Positions 43,126 through 51,381 of a stretch of 64,000 nucleotides of DNA are shown here, piece after piece. Under the pieces are notes generated by a model. That model saw only the letters and a list, made by a program, of their open reading frames with translations, made no database searches and had not been told where the DNA came from. The translations under genes and the position numbers were made by a program. Within the stretch, counting starts at the first letter, position 1. Every line of letters begins with the position of its first letter. This DNA comes from Pelomonas sp963422775 (GTDB lineage: Bacteria > Pseudomonadota > Gammaproteobacteria > Burkholderiales > Burkholderiaceae_C). The stretch is from the NCBI GenBank assembly GCA_963422775.4, contig CAUJSJ030000094.1, forward strand, positions 7,733 to 71,732. Reading direction: 5' to 3'.

Positions 43126-44421
43126 GTGCGGCATGCCGTGGCGCTGTGCGTGGGCATGGTGGTGGGCGCCGGCATCTTCAAGACCTCGCCGCTGGTCGCC
43201 CAGGCGCTGGTGGACCCCGCCCAGCTCTACCTGGCCTGGGCCTTCGGCGGCCTGCTGTCGCTCATCGGTGCGCTGTGCTTTGCCGAGCTGGCGGCTGCCT
43301 TCCCCGATGCCGGCGGCGACTACCACTTCCTGCGCCGCGCCTTCGGTCACCGCTTGGGCTTCCTGTTCGCCTGGTCGCGCTTCGCCGTCATCCACACCGG
43401 TTCGATGGCGCTGCTGGGCTTCGTGTTCGGCGACTACCTCGGCCAGGTGCTGGACCTCAAGCCCTGGCTGGGCACGCACGTCAGCGCGCTGCTGGCGGCC
43501 GGGCTGATCGTGGCGCTGACCGGCCTGAACCTGCTGGGCGTGCGCGTGGGCCTGGGCACCCAGCTGGGCCTGATGGCGGTGGTGATCGCGGGGCTGCTGC
43601 TGCTGGGCCTGGGCGCGGGTGCACAGCAGCTGGCCGGCCTGCCGCCCGCCACCCAGGGCGCGGCCACCGCCACGCCGGACTGGGGCATGGCCATGGTCTT
43701 CGTCTTCCTGGCCTACGGCGGCTGGAGCGACGCCGCCACGTTGTCGGCCGAGATGCGCGACCCGCGGCGCGGCATCGTGCGTGCGCTGATGGTGGGACTG
43801 GGCCTCGTGACGGCCCTGTACCTGCTGGCCAACTGGGCCTACGTGCGGGTGCTGGGCCTGCCCGGTCTGGCGCGCGCCGAGGCACCCGCAGCCGAGCTGA
43901 TGCGCCTGGTCTTCGGGCCGGCGGCCGAGCTGCTGATGGTGGCGGTGGTGAGCCTCACCGCGCTGTCGGTGATGAACGCCATCTTGATTGCCGGGCCGCG
44001 CACCACCTACGCCGCGGCGCGCGACCTCGCCGCCGAGTGGCGCCTGGCCCGCTGGAACGCCCGCCGCGGCACGCCCACGGCCGCCGTGCTGGCGACTTCG
44101 GCCGTGGCGCTGCTGCTGGTGGCCTTCGGCGACCTGACCCGGGGCGGCTTTTCGACGATGGTGGACTACCTCTCGCCGGTCTACTGGTTCTTCCTGACGC
44201 TCAGTGGCGTGGCGCTCATCGTGCTGCGCCGCCGCGAGCCCACGGCACCGCGGCCCTTCCGCGTGCCGCTGTACCCACTGTTGCCGCTGCTGTTCAGCGC
44301 CTGCAGCGCCTGCGTGCTGTGGTCCAGCGTGGTCTACGTGAAGGCCGGCACCGTCGTGGGCGTGGCGGTGCTGGCGGCGGGCGCGGTGCTGCTGTGGGGG
44401 CACGGCAGGCACCGCCGCTGA
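43126..44421 (+). CDS. APC superfamily amino-acid permease
   Basis: About 431 residues with roughly 12 membrane segments. The APC signature is in the first helix (ALCVGMVVGAGIFKTSPLVA) and in helices 2-3 (FAELAAAFPDAGGDYHFLRR). Also visible is FVFLAYGGWSDAATLSAEMR in the middle core. The transported amino acid cannot be inferred. The start is uncertain: GTG at 43126 leaves almost no N-terminal tail, while an in-frame CTG at 43084 would overlap the kup stop and add 14 residues. Confidence 0.85.
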   Translation: MRHAVALCVGMVVGAGIFKTSPLVAQALVDPAQLYLAWAFGGLLSLIGALCFAELAAAFPDAGGDYHFLRRAFGHRLGFLFAWSRFAVIHTGSMALLGFVFGDYLGQVLDLKPWLGTHVSALLAAGLIVALTGLNLLGVRVGLGTQLGLMAVVIAGLLLLGLGAGAQQLAGLPPATQGAATATPDWGMAMVFVFLAYGGWSDAATLSAEMRDPRRGIVRALMVGLGLVTALYLLANWAYVRVLGLPGLARAEAPAAELMRLVFGPAAELLMVAVVSLTALSVMNAILIAGPRTTYAAARDLAAEWRLARWNARRGTPTAAVLATSAVALLLVAFGDLTRGGFSTMVDYLSPVYWFFLTLSGVALIVLRRREPTAPRPFRVPLYPLLPLLFSACSACVLWSSVVYVKAGTVVGVAVLAAGAVLLWGHGRHRR

Positions 44422-44428
44422 CGTCTGC

Positions 44429-45196
44429 TCAGCCCAGTGGCTGCTGCGTCATCTCGCCACCGCGCACGTGCACCAGCTGCCCGCGCTCGATGGGCTGCCA
44501 GGCCTCGGCGTCGTCGCCCAGCGGCTCGGACGCAATCGCCCAGCCGCCGCGCTGGGGCTTGAGGTAGAGGCTGGGCGGGCGGTCGTCACTGGCCCAGCGG
44601 AAGGCCCACAGCTGCTCGCCGTCCGCCAGCGCCGCCGAGAAGCGCAGTGGTGCGGTGATGCCCAGCGCCTGCATGCTGGCGGCCAGGCCGCACAGCACCT
44701 CGTGCACCGAGTCCACCACCGGTCGGCCGGCGTCGATGCGGTCCATGATCTGCAGGAACAGCAGCTCGGAGTCGGTCGCGCCGCGGCGCTCGTCGAACAG
44801 CGCGTCGGTCAGCTCGGCTTCCATGCGCCGGCGCACGCGGGCGAAGTCGCCCACCTGGCCGTTGTGGATGAACAGATAGCGGCCGTGGTGAAACGGGTGG
44901 CAGTTCAGCCGCGACACCCCGCCGCCCGTGGCCGCCCGCACATGGGCCATGAAGAGATGCGACCTGACATTGGCGCAGAGTGCCAGCAGGTTCTCGTCGC
45001 TCCAGGCCGGCATCACCTCGCGGTACACGCCGGGCACTTCACGCTCGCCGTACCAGCCGATGCCGAAGCCGTCGCCGTTGGTGACCGTCTTGGCCTCTGA
45101 GGCCTGAAGGCTCTGGCGCACCAGCGAATGGCGCGGCTTGCAGACCAGGTCTTCCAGAAAAATCGCGTCGCCCGAATAGGCCAGGAAGCGGCACAT
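44429..45196 (-). CDS. Class II glutamine amidotransferase (YafJ/EgtC-like)
   Basis: 255 residues. The N-terminal nucleophile is Cys2 in MCRFLAYSGD, exposed after Met removal. GDGFGIGWYG, ATGGGVSRLNCHPFHHGRY and FIHNGQVGDF are the glutaminase-domain motifs. It is a stand-alone class II domain of the EgtC/YafJ type, which hydrolyses gamma-glutamyl amides. With glutathione genes on both sides a gamma-glutamyl substrate is plausible, but no ergothioneine genes are present. It is divergent from benE across 44 bp. Confidence 0.9.
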   Translation of the reverse strand: MCRFLAYSGDAIFLEDLVCKPRHSLVRQSLQASEAKTVTNGDGFGIGWYGEREVPGVYREVMPAWSDENLLALCANVRSHLFMAHVRAATGGGVSRLNCHPFHHGRYLFIHNGQVGDFARVRRRMEAELTDALFDERRGATDSELLFLQIMDRIDAGRPVVDSVHEVLCGLAASMQALGITAPLRFSAALADGEQLWAFRWASDDRPPSLYLKPQRGGWAIASEPLGDDAEAWQPIERGQLVHVRGGEMTQQPLG

Positions 45197-45240
45197 CCCT
45201 CGTCCTCTGTTGTCGTCACCCTCGCGGCTATGCTGGCTGC

Positions 45241-46419
45241 ATGAGGGGTTTGCTGCAAGACTTTTCGCCGTCCACCATCGTTGCCGGCTTCGTTGCGGTG
45301 CTGGTGGGCTACACCAGCTCGGTGGTCATCATCTTCCAGGCCACCGTCGCCCTCGGCGCCACGCCGGCCCAGACGGCCTCCTGGCTGTGGGCCCTGGGCC
45401 TGGGCATGGGCCTGACCAGCCTGGCCTTGAGCCTTTGGACGCGCCAGCCGGTGCTGACGGCCTGGTCCACACCTGGCGCCGCGTTGCTCGCGTCGACCTC
45501 AGGCGTGGAGATGCCCGAGGCCATCGGCGCCTTCATCGTCTGCGGGCTGCTGATCGCCTGGGCCGGCGCCAGCGGTTGGTTCGAGAAGCTGATGGACCGC
45601 ATCCCCGTGGCCATCGCGTCGGCGCTGCTGGCCGGCGTGCTGGCGCGCTTCGGCCTGGACGCGGTGACCAGCGTGAAGACCGCGCCCGGACTCGTGCTCG
45701 CGATGGCCGCCGCCTTTGTGCTGGGGCGCCGTCTGTGGCCTCGCTATGCCGTGCCCGGCGTGCTGATCGCTGGTGTCGTCGTCGCCCTGGTGCAGGGCCG
45801 GCTCAGCTTCGTCGGCATCGACACGTCCCAGGTGTTCGCGCTGCCGGTCTGGACGGCGCCGCAATTCAGCTGGCATGCGGCCATCGGCGTGGCCCTGCCG
45901 CTCTTCATCGTCACGATGGCCTCGCAGAACCTGCCCGGTGTGGCTGCCCAGCGTGCGAGCGGCTATGCCACGCCGGTGTCCGCCAGCATCGCCGTGACCG
46001 GTGCGGCGACGACGCTGCTCGCGCCTTTTGGCGGCTATGCCTTCAACCTCGCCGCCATCACGGCCGCCATCTGCATGGGCCGCGAGGCGCATGAGGACCC
46101 GGCGCGGCGCTACACCGCCAGCGTCGCCGCCGGGCTGTTCTACGTCCTGCTCGGCCTGGCCGGCGGGGCCGTCGCGATGCTGCTGTCGGCCTTCCCGCGC
46201 GAGCTGGTCGCGGCGATTGCCGGCCTGGCCCTGCTGGGCACCATCGCCGGCGCCATGGCCGCGGCGCTCAAGGACGAGGCCCACCGCGACGCGGCCATCC
46301 TGACCTTCCTCGTCTGCCTGTCGGGCATCAGCGTGTTCGGCATCGGCGCGGCCTTCTGGGGCGTGGTGGCGGGTGGCGTCGCCACGGTCGCGGCACGCTG
46401 GCGGCGGACTCAGCCCTAG
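45241..46419 (+). CDS. benE: BenE family benzoate/H+ symporter-like transporter
   Basis: 392 residues, about 11-12 hydrophobic segments. The BenE family layout is clear: TIVAGFVAVLVGYTSSVVII, LTAWSTPGAALLASTSG, MASQNLPGVAAQRASGY and a Gly-rich final part. Family members import aromatic acids, with benzoate in Acinetobacter. No aromatic ring-cleavage genes are nearby, so the substrate here is uncertain. It is divergent from the amidotransferase and 58 bp upstream of gshB. Confidence 0.92.
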   Translation: MRGLLQDFSPSTIVAGFVAVLVGYTSSVVIIFQATVALGATPAQTASWLWALGLGMGLTSLALSLWTRQPVLTAWSTPGAALLASTSGVEMPEAIGAFIVCGLLIAWAGASGWFEKLMDRIPVAIASALLAGVLARFGLDAVTSVKTAPGLVLAMAAAFVLGRRLWPRYAVPGVLIAGVVVALVQGRLSFVGIDTSQVFALPVWTAPQFSWHAAIGVALPLFIVTMASQNLPGVAAQRASGYATPVSASIAVTGAATTLLAPFGGYAFNLAAITAAICMGREAHEDPARRYTASVAAGLFYVLLGLAGGAVAMLLSAFPRELVAAIAGLALLGTIAGAMAAALKDEAHRDAAILTFLVCLSGISVFGIGAAFWGVVAGGVATVAARWRRTQP

Positions 46420-46477
46420 GCGGACGGGGGCTGGCGGCCCTGTGCAACACTGGCCGCACTGCACTGCCGCACCCATC

Positions 46478-47425
46478 ATGAAGCTGCTCTTCGTCGCCGA
46501 CCCCCTCGCCACCTTCAAGACCTACAAGGACTCCACCTTCGCCATGATGCGCGAGGCCGCCCGGCGCGGCCACAGCCTCCTGGCCTGCGAGCCGCAGCAG
46601 CTCGTCTGGCTGCGCGGCGGGCGCGTCACGGCGCGGCGTGCTGTCGAGATCGCACTGACCGGTGACGCCGACGACTGGTACACCGTGACCGCCACGGCCG
46701 ACGTCGCGCTGGCTGACGTGGACGCCGTGCTGATGCGCAAGGACCCGCCGTTTGACAGCGAGTTCTTCTACACCACCCACCTGCTCAGCCAGGCCGAACG
46801 CGAAGGCGCGCGCGTCTTCAACCGCCCGGGCGCACTGCGCGAGCACCCGGAGAAGCTGGCCATCCTCGAGTTCCCCGAGTTCATCTCGCCCACCCTCGTC
46901 ACACGCGACCCGGCCGAGATCCGCGCCTTCCACGCCGAGCAGCGCGACATCATCCTCAAGCCGCTGGACGGCATGGGCGGCATGGGCATCTTCCGCGTCA
47001 AGGACGACGGCCTGAACCTCGGCAGCATCATCGAGACGCTGAACAAGGACGGCGCGCAGACGGTGATGGTGCAGCGCTTCATCCCGGCCATCGCCGAGGG
47101 CGACAAGCGCATCCTCATCATCGGCGGCAAGCCGGTGCCGCACTGCCTGGCGCGCATCCCGCAGGGCGGCGAGGTGCGCGGCAACCTGGCCGCAGGCGGT
47201 AAGGGCGTGGCCCGGCCGCTGACCGCGCGGGACCGCGAAATCGCCGAGTACCTCGGCCCCATCCTGGCCGCACGCGGTCTGCTGCTCGTGGGCCTGGACG
47301 TCATCGGCGAGAACGTCACCGAGATCAACGTGACCAGCCCGACCTGCTTCCAGGAAATCACCGACCAGAGCGGCTTCGACGTGGCCAAGATGTTTGTCGA
47401 CGCGCTGGAAGCAGCACTGCACTGA
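46478..47425 (+). CDS. gshB: Glutathione synthetase
   Basis: 315 residues, normal for bacterial GshB. It begins MKLLFVADPLATFKTYKDST, and the ATP-grasp domain carries ILKPLDGMGGMGIFRV, RFIPAIAEGDKRILIIGGKP and GLDVIGENVTEINVTSPTC. It joins gamma-glutamylcysteine and glycine to make glutathione. The first half-pathway gene, gshA, is at 37715. It follows benE by 58 bp and precedes a HEAT-like repeat gene by 19 bp. Confidence 0.96.
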   Translation: MKLLFVADPLATFKTYKDSTFAMMREAARRGHSLLACEPQQLVWLRGGRVTARRAVEIALTGDADDWYTVTATADVALADVDAVLMRKDPPFDSEFFYTTHLLSQAEREGARVFNRPGALREHPEKLAILEFPEFISPTLVTRDPAEIRAFHAEQRDIILKPLDGMGGMGIFRVKDDGLNLGSIIETLNKDGAQTVMVQRFIPAIAEGDKRILIIGGKPVPHCLARIPQGGEVRGNLAAGGKGVARPLTARDREIAEYLGPILAARGLLLVGLDVIGENVTEINVTSPTCFQEITDQSGFDVAKMFVDALEAALH

Positions 47426-47444
47426 GCCGCGAGGCAGGCCACGC

Positions 47445-48758
47445 ATGTCATGGCTTGACCGCTTGCGGACGCCACCCGCGCCTCAGAGCCCCTGGTCCGC
47501 CTTCCACTTGCGTTGCGTGGACAGCGACGGGCGCCGTCGCGAGGCGGCGTTGCTTGAACTGTCGCTGCTCCCGGCGGACCTGCACGCGCGCGCCTTGCCG
47601 TTGGTGCTGGCGCGGCTGAACGACTGGGTGCCACAAGTCCGTGCGGCAGCAGCGAAGGCGCTGCCGGTGTTGCTGCGAGAAGACTTGACGCCAGCCTGGC
47701 TCGACGCGCTGCCGGAGGTGGTGCGCCTGATGGACGGAGCTCGATGGAACCGGGACGGGGCCGCGGTCCGCGATGGCGTCGAACAATTCCTGTTGGAGTC
47801 ACCGCAGCGGCGTGCCGCGCTGCTGGCGTTCGCGCCCAGGCTCGGCGTGCGGGTGCGGCGCTGGCTGACCTTGCGGAGCTGGTGGTACGGCTCGGCAGAA
47901 GAGAGGCTCCAGACGCTGGTGCCGGCGCTTCGTGGGGGTGACTCGGTGCTGGCGCGGCAGGCGCTGCGCCACCTGCAGACCTTGTCGCACGATTGGCCGG
48001 AGGTTGCAGGCGTGCGCGATGCCCTGAGGCGGGCTCGCTTCCCGGCATTGCGGTTGGAGGCGCTCCGGCATGCGCAGGCCAGGGGCAGGTTCCCGGCCGG
48101 TGATGACGCGCTGGACCTGGCGTTCAGCCCGCACGGCGGCACGCGCAATTGGCTGTTGTTCCATGCGGCAGACGCGCTGAAACGGCAGGTGATGCATCGC
48201 GCCGAGGCGATGTTGACTGAGGCTGGGCCTGTCGGAGGGCAGCGCATTGCCCTGCAGGTGCTGCGCGAGCTGCAGGCGGCGTCCCTGCAAACGTTCCTGG
48301 TCAATGCACGCGCCCATCCAGCGCCGCGGCTGCGGGAGATGGCCTATGCACTGAGCCTGAACCTGCATACCGACGCGCAGCGCGCCGAGCTGGCCGGCCA
48401 GGCCTTGGCCGACCCGTCACGCAAAGTGCAGCGCACGGCGCTGGCCGCGTTGCGGAAAGGGCGGGTCGAGCTGACAGTGGCGGAACTGGTGGCGCTGGTG
48501 CGCCGGGAGCCCGGCACCTTGCGCGTCGTGCTGGACATCCTCGCGTTTTGGCAGGCGTGGGTGCGTGTGCCGATCGCGCTGCAACTGCTGGCCGAGCACG
48601 CGGTGGATACCGACTGCGTCGCCGCCGAGCTGCCAGTACTGCAGCAGGCACTGCGTTGGAGCCTCTACGCGCCCACGATCGAGCAGAGCTGGGCTCTGGA
48701 ACGCGCGGCGGCGCTGCTGCGTCAGCGACATCCGGCCCTGGAGTTCTCGCCGCCCTGA
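47445..48758 (+). CDS. HEAT-repeat-like helical protein of unknown function
   Basis: 437 residues, almost all helical and rich in Leu/Ala/Arg, with repeated helix pairs typical of HEAT/armadillo solenoids (RLNDWVPQVRAAAAKALPVL, QALADPSRKVQRTALAALRK). No signal peptide or catalytic motif is evident. Such scaffolds bind proteins or nucleic acids. The start MSWLDRLRT has GAGG about 10 nt upstream. It lies 19 bp after gshB and may be co-transcribed, but no link to glutathione is visible. Confidence 0.75.
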   Translation: MSWLDRLRTPPAPQSPWSAFHLRCVDSDGRRREAALLELSLLPADLHARALPLVLARLNDWVPQVRAAAAKALPVLLREDLTPAWLDALPEVVRLMDGARWNRDGAAVRDGVEQFLLESPQRRAALLAFAPRLGVRVRRWLTLRSWWYGSAEERLQTLVPALRGGDSVLARQALRHLQTLSHDWPEVAGVRDALRRARFPALRLEALRHAQARGRFPAGDDALDLAFSPHGGTRNWLLFHAADALKRQVMHRAEAMLTEAGPVGGQRIALQVLRELQAASLQTFLVNARAHPAPRLREMAYALSLNLHTDAQRAELAGQALADPSRKVQRTALAALRKGRVELTVAELVALVRREPGTLRVVLDILAFWQAWVRVPIALQLLAEHAVDTDCVAAELPVLQQALRWSLYAPTIEQSWALERAAALLRQRHPALEFSPP

Positions 48759-48836
48759 CGCTTGACGACGTTGCTGCGGGCACGTCATGAGCGACGATGT
48801 CGGCTTCGACAAGCTCACTGTCTCTGGAAACTCGCC

Positions 48837-50528
48837 ATGCCTTTCAATCGTCGCCAGTTCAGCCTTGCCGTCGCCGCCTCCACGATGCTGGCCTCGCCGG
48901 CATTCGCCCAGGACACTGGCTTCGACAAGCTGAGTGAGAAATTCCTCGAAGCCCTCTGGCGCCAGGACCCGGACGCCGCCGTCGCCGCGGGCCGCTTCGA
49001 GTTCGCGCCGCGCATGACCCTGCCTAGCAGTGTCCAGCGGGACCGCGTGCGCGCCTTCTTGAAGCAGTGGCTGGCCGAGTTCGAGCGCCAGCCTGAGGCG
49101 CCGCTGAGCACCGGCCAACGCATGGACCGCGCTCTGCTGATCGGCAAGATCAAGAGCGACCTCTGGCGGCTGGACACGCTGCGCGAATGGTCCTGGAACC
49201 CGGCCGAGCACAACCCCGCAGCGCCGCTGGACCTGCTGCTCAACACCGACTACGCACCGTTGCCGGCCCGGCTCAAGGCCTTGAAGCCGCGCATCGCCGC
49301 GCTGCCGGCCTACTACCGGGCGGCCCAGGCGAGCCTCGTTGGCGTCACGCGCGAGCACACCGAGCTCGCCATCCAGCAGGCGCCGGGCGTGCTGGGCGTG
49401 CTGGACGACATCGCCAAGCGCGCTGCCGAGGCCAAGGTGGACCTGGCCCAGCCCCTGGCCCAGGCCCGCGCCGCGGTGAACGGCTACGTCGCCCACCTGA
49501 AGAAGCTCAAGCCTGTGCGCGGCTTCCGCCTCGGCGCCGAACTCTACGAGCCCAAGTTCCAGCACGACATCCAGTCGGCCCGCACGGCCAGGGAAACCTA
49601 CGAGCTGGCGCAGCAGCGCCGCGAGGAGGTGCTGGCCAGCATGCAGACGCAGGCCGCTGCGCTTTGGCCCACCGTCATCGGCAGCGAGCCGCCGCCGGCC
49701 GACCGCTTTGCGCTGATCGGCCGCGTCATCGCCAAGCTCAGCGAGCGTCACGTCGCGCGAGAGCGCTTCGTCGACGAGATCCGCGCCCAGATCCCGCAGC
49801 TCGAAGCCTGGGTGCGCGATCACGATCTGCTGAGCCAGGATGCGAGCAAGCCCCTGGCCGTGCGCGAGACGCCCGAGTACCAGCGCGGCGTGGCCGGCGC
49901 CAGCATCGAAGCACCCGGCGCCTACCGGCCGCAGGACCGAACCTACTACAACGTCACGCCGCTGGACGACCTGACGCCCGAGCAGGCCGAGAGTTCACTG
50001 CGCGAATACAACCACTGGATCCTGCAGATCCTCAACATCCACGAGGCCATCCCCGGCCACTACACCCAGCTTGTGCACGCCAACCGCGTGCCCAGCAAGG
50101 TCAAGGCCTTGTTCGGCAATGGCGCGATGGTGGAGGGCTGGGCCGTCTACGGCGAGCGCATGATGATCGAGAGCGGCTACGGCGCCTCGCCGGAGATGAC
50201 GCTGATGTACGGCAAGTGGCATCTGCGCTCGGTCACCAACACCGTGCTCGACTACAGCGTGCATGTGCTCGGCATGGGCGAGGCCGACGCGGTGGACCTG
50301 CTGACCCGCCAGGCCTTCCAGACCCAGCGCGAGGCCACGGAGAAATGGCGTCGCGTGCAGCTAAGCTCCGTGCAGCTGACCAGCTATTTCAGCGGCTACA
50401 GCGAGATCTTCGCGCTGCGTGAGACGCTGAAGGACAAGCCGGGCTTCGACCTCAAGGCCTTCCACGAGCAGTTCCTGAGCTACGGCAACGCGCCGGTGCG
50501 CTTGATCGCGGCAGACATGCTGCGCTGA
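48837..50528 (+). CDS. DUF885 family putative metallopeptidase, exported
   Basis: 563 residues. A signal peptide with an Arg pair (MPFNRRQFSLAVAASTMLAS) exports it; an RR followed by QF is suggestive of, but not a full match to, the Tat motif. The DUF885 zinc-peptidase motif HEAIPGH is present (H402, H406), with YNHWILQILNIHEAIPGHYT as context and EGWAVYGERMMIESGYG after it, where the Glu is the likely third ligand. The family is thought to be M32/M1-like peptidases; no substrate is known to me. Confidence 0.9.
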   Translation: MPFNRRQFSLAVAASTMLASPAFAQDTGFDKLSEKFLEALWRQDPDAAVAAGRFEFAPRMTLPSSVQRDRVRAFLKQWLAEFERQPEAPLSTGQRMDRALLIGKIKSDLWRLDTLREWSWNPAEHNPAAPLDLLLNTDYAPLPARLKALKPRIAALPAYYRAAQASLVGVTREHTELAIQQAPGVLGVLDDIAKRAAEAKVDLAQPLAQARAAVNGYVAHLKKLKPVRGFRLGAELYEPKFQHDIQSARTARETYELAQQRREEVLASMQTQAAALWPTVIGSEPPPADRFALIGRVIAKLSERHVARERFVDEIRAQIPQLEAWVRDHDLLSQDASKPLAVRETPEYQRGVAGASIEAPGAYRPQDRTYYNVTPLDDLTPEQAESSLREYNHWILQILNIHEAIPGHYTQLVHANRVPSKVKALFGNGAMVEGWAVYGERMMIESGYGASPEMTLMYGKWHLRSVTNTVLDYSVHVLGMGEADAVDLLTRQAFQTQREATEKWRRVQLSSVQLTSYFSGYSEIFALRETLKDKPGFDLKAFHEQFLSYGNAPVRLIAADMLR

Positions 50529-51338
50529 TCAGGGCGCCGACGCCGGGCGGCGAAGCCGGGCCGCCAGGGCTTGCCGGAACGGCGCGCTGGCGATCACCTC
50601 GTCGGCCCGGCGCACAACCTCCGCGCCCAATGGCGTGCGCACGCAGGCCACGTGCCCCTCGCGTGTCGGGCCCTGCTCCGCCAGGGGCAGAACTTGCAGT
50701 TCGTCGGTGTCCAGCCCGGCCTCCCTGGCCAGCGCGTCAAGCTCGAAAGGCAGCAGCAGCAGGCCGTCGATGCGGTCGCGCCTGAGCATCAACATCAGGT
50801 TGAGTGCCGGGTTCTGGCTGGTGACCTTTTCGACGCGACCGGCCGGCTGGGCGGCCAGCAAGGCATCCACGGTGGCGCCGTAGGCCCGTCCCTCGGCGCG
50901 GCCGAACCGCGTGTCCGGGCGGTTCAGCCAGGCGCCCAGCGAGATCCGGCCTTGCCCGTCCAGCAACTCGCGCCAGCGCGGCAGCTCGGCGCGGCGCACC
51001 ACCAAGCCGGGCGCCGAGGAGATGGGGAAGGGGCGCGAGAAGTAGAGGTAGGACTCGCGGTCGGCGTTCTTCAGCATGCCCAGCACGCAGCCATTGGGCA
51101 GGTGCTGCAGGCCGGCCAGCTGCGGCAGCAGGGCGTCCCGCAGCAGGCGGTCCAGCACGCCCTGGCCCTGCGCCGGCCCCTGGGTGATGTACAGCGGCGG
51201 CAGTTCGTACAGCAGCCATTGAACCTCAGGCCCCGCCTCGGGCTGGGCGATGGCGGGCTGCAGTGCCGCAAGGCACAGCGCCGCCGCTGTCCGGGCGACG
51301 GCGGCCGGCAGCGGGAGGCGAAGCCGGGCGTTCAGCAT
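50529..51338 (-). CDS. Periplasmic solute-binding-like protein (TIGR02285-like)
   Basis: 269 residues with a signal peptide ending near ALQPAIAQ. The mature part resembles SBP family 3/TIGR02285 proteins: QWLLYELPPLYITQGPAQGQ at the N-terminus, YFSRPFPISSAPGLVVRRAE in the middle and RRDRIDGLLLLPFELDALAR. Amino-acid ABC receptors share the fold, but no transporter genes are adjacent, so a sensory or orphan role is likely. It ends directly at the convergent DUF885 gene, with no spacer. The start MLNARLRL is preferred over a longer frame. Confidence 0.78.
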   Translation of the reverse strand: MLNARLRLPLPAAVARTAAALCLAALQPAIAQPEAGPEVQWLLYELPPLYITQGPAQGQGVLDRLLRDALLPQLAGLQHLPNGCVLGMLKNADRESYLYFSRPFPISSAPGLVVRRAELPRWRELLDGQGRISLGAWLNRPDTRFGRAEGRAYGATVDALLAAQPAGRVEKVTSQNPALNLMLMLRRDRIDGLLLLPFELDALAREAGLDTDELQVLPLAEQGPTREGHVACVRTPLGAEVVRRADEVIASAPFRQALAARLRRPASAP

Positions 51339-51381
51339 GGTCGCGGCATGGTACGGCGCCGCGCTCGTTCCCGAGGGGTGG

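Noticed and set aside
48802..48931. A 14-bp direct repeat, GGCTTCGACAAGCT, in the DUF885 leader (48802) and inside the gene (48918)
   Set aside because: Two copies 116 bp apart with no other shared sequence and no element structure; probably coincidence or an old small duplication.
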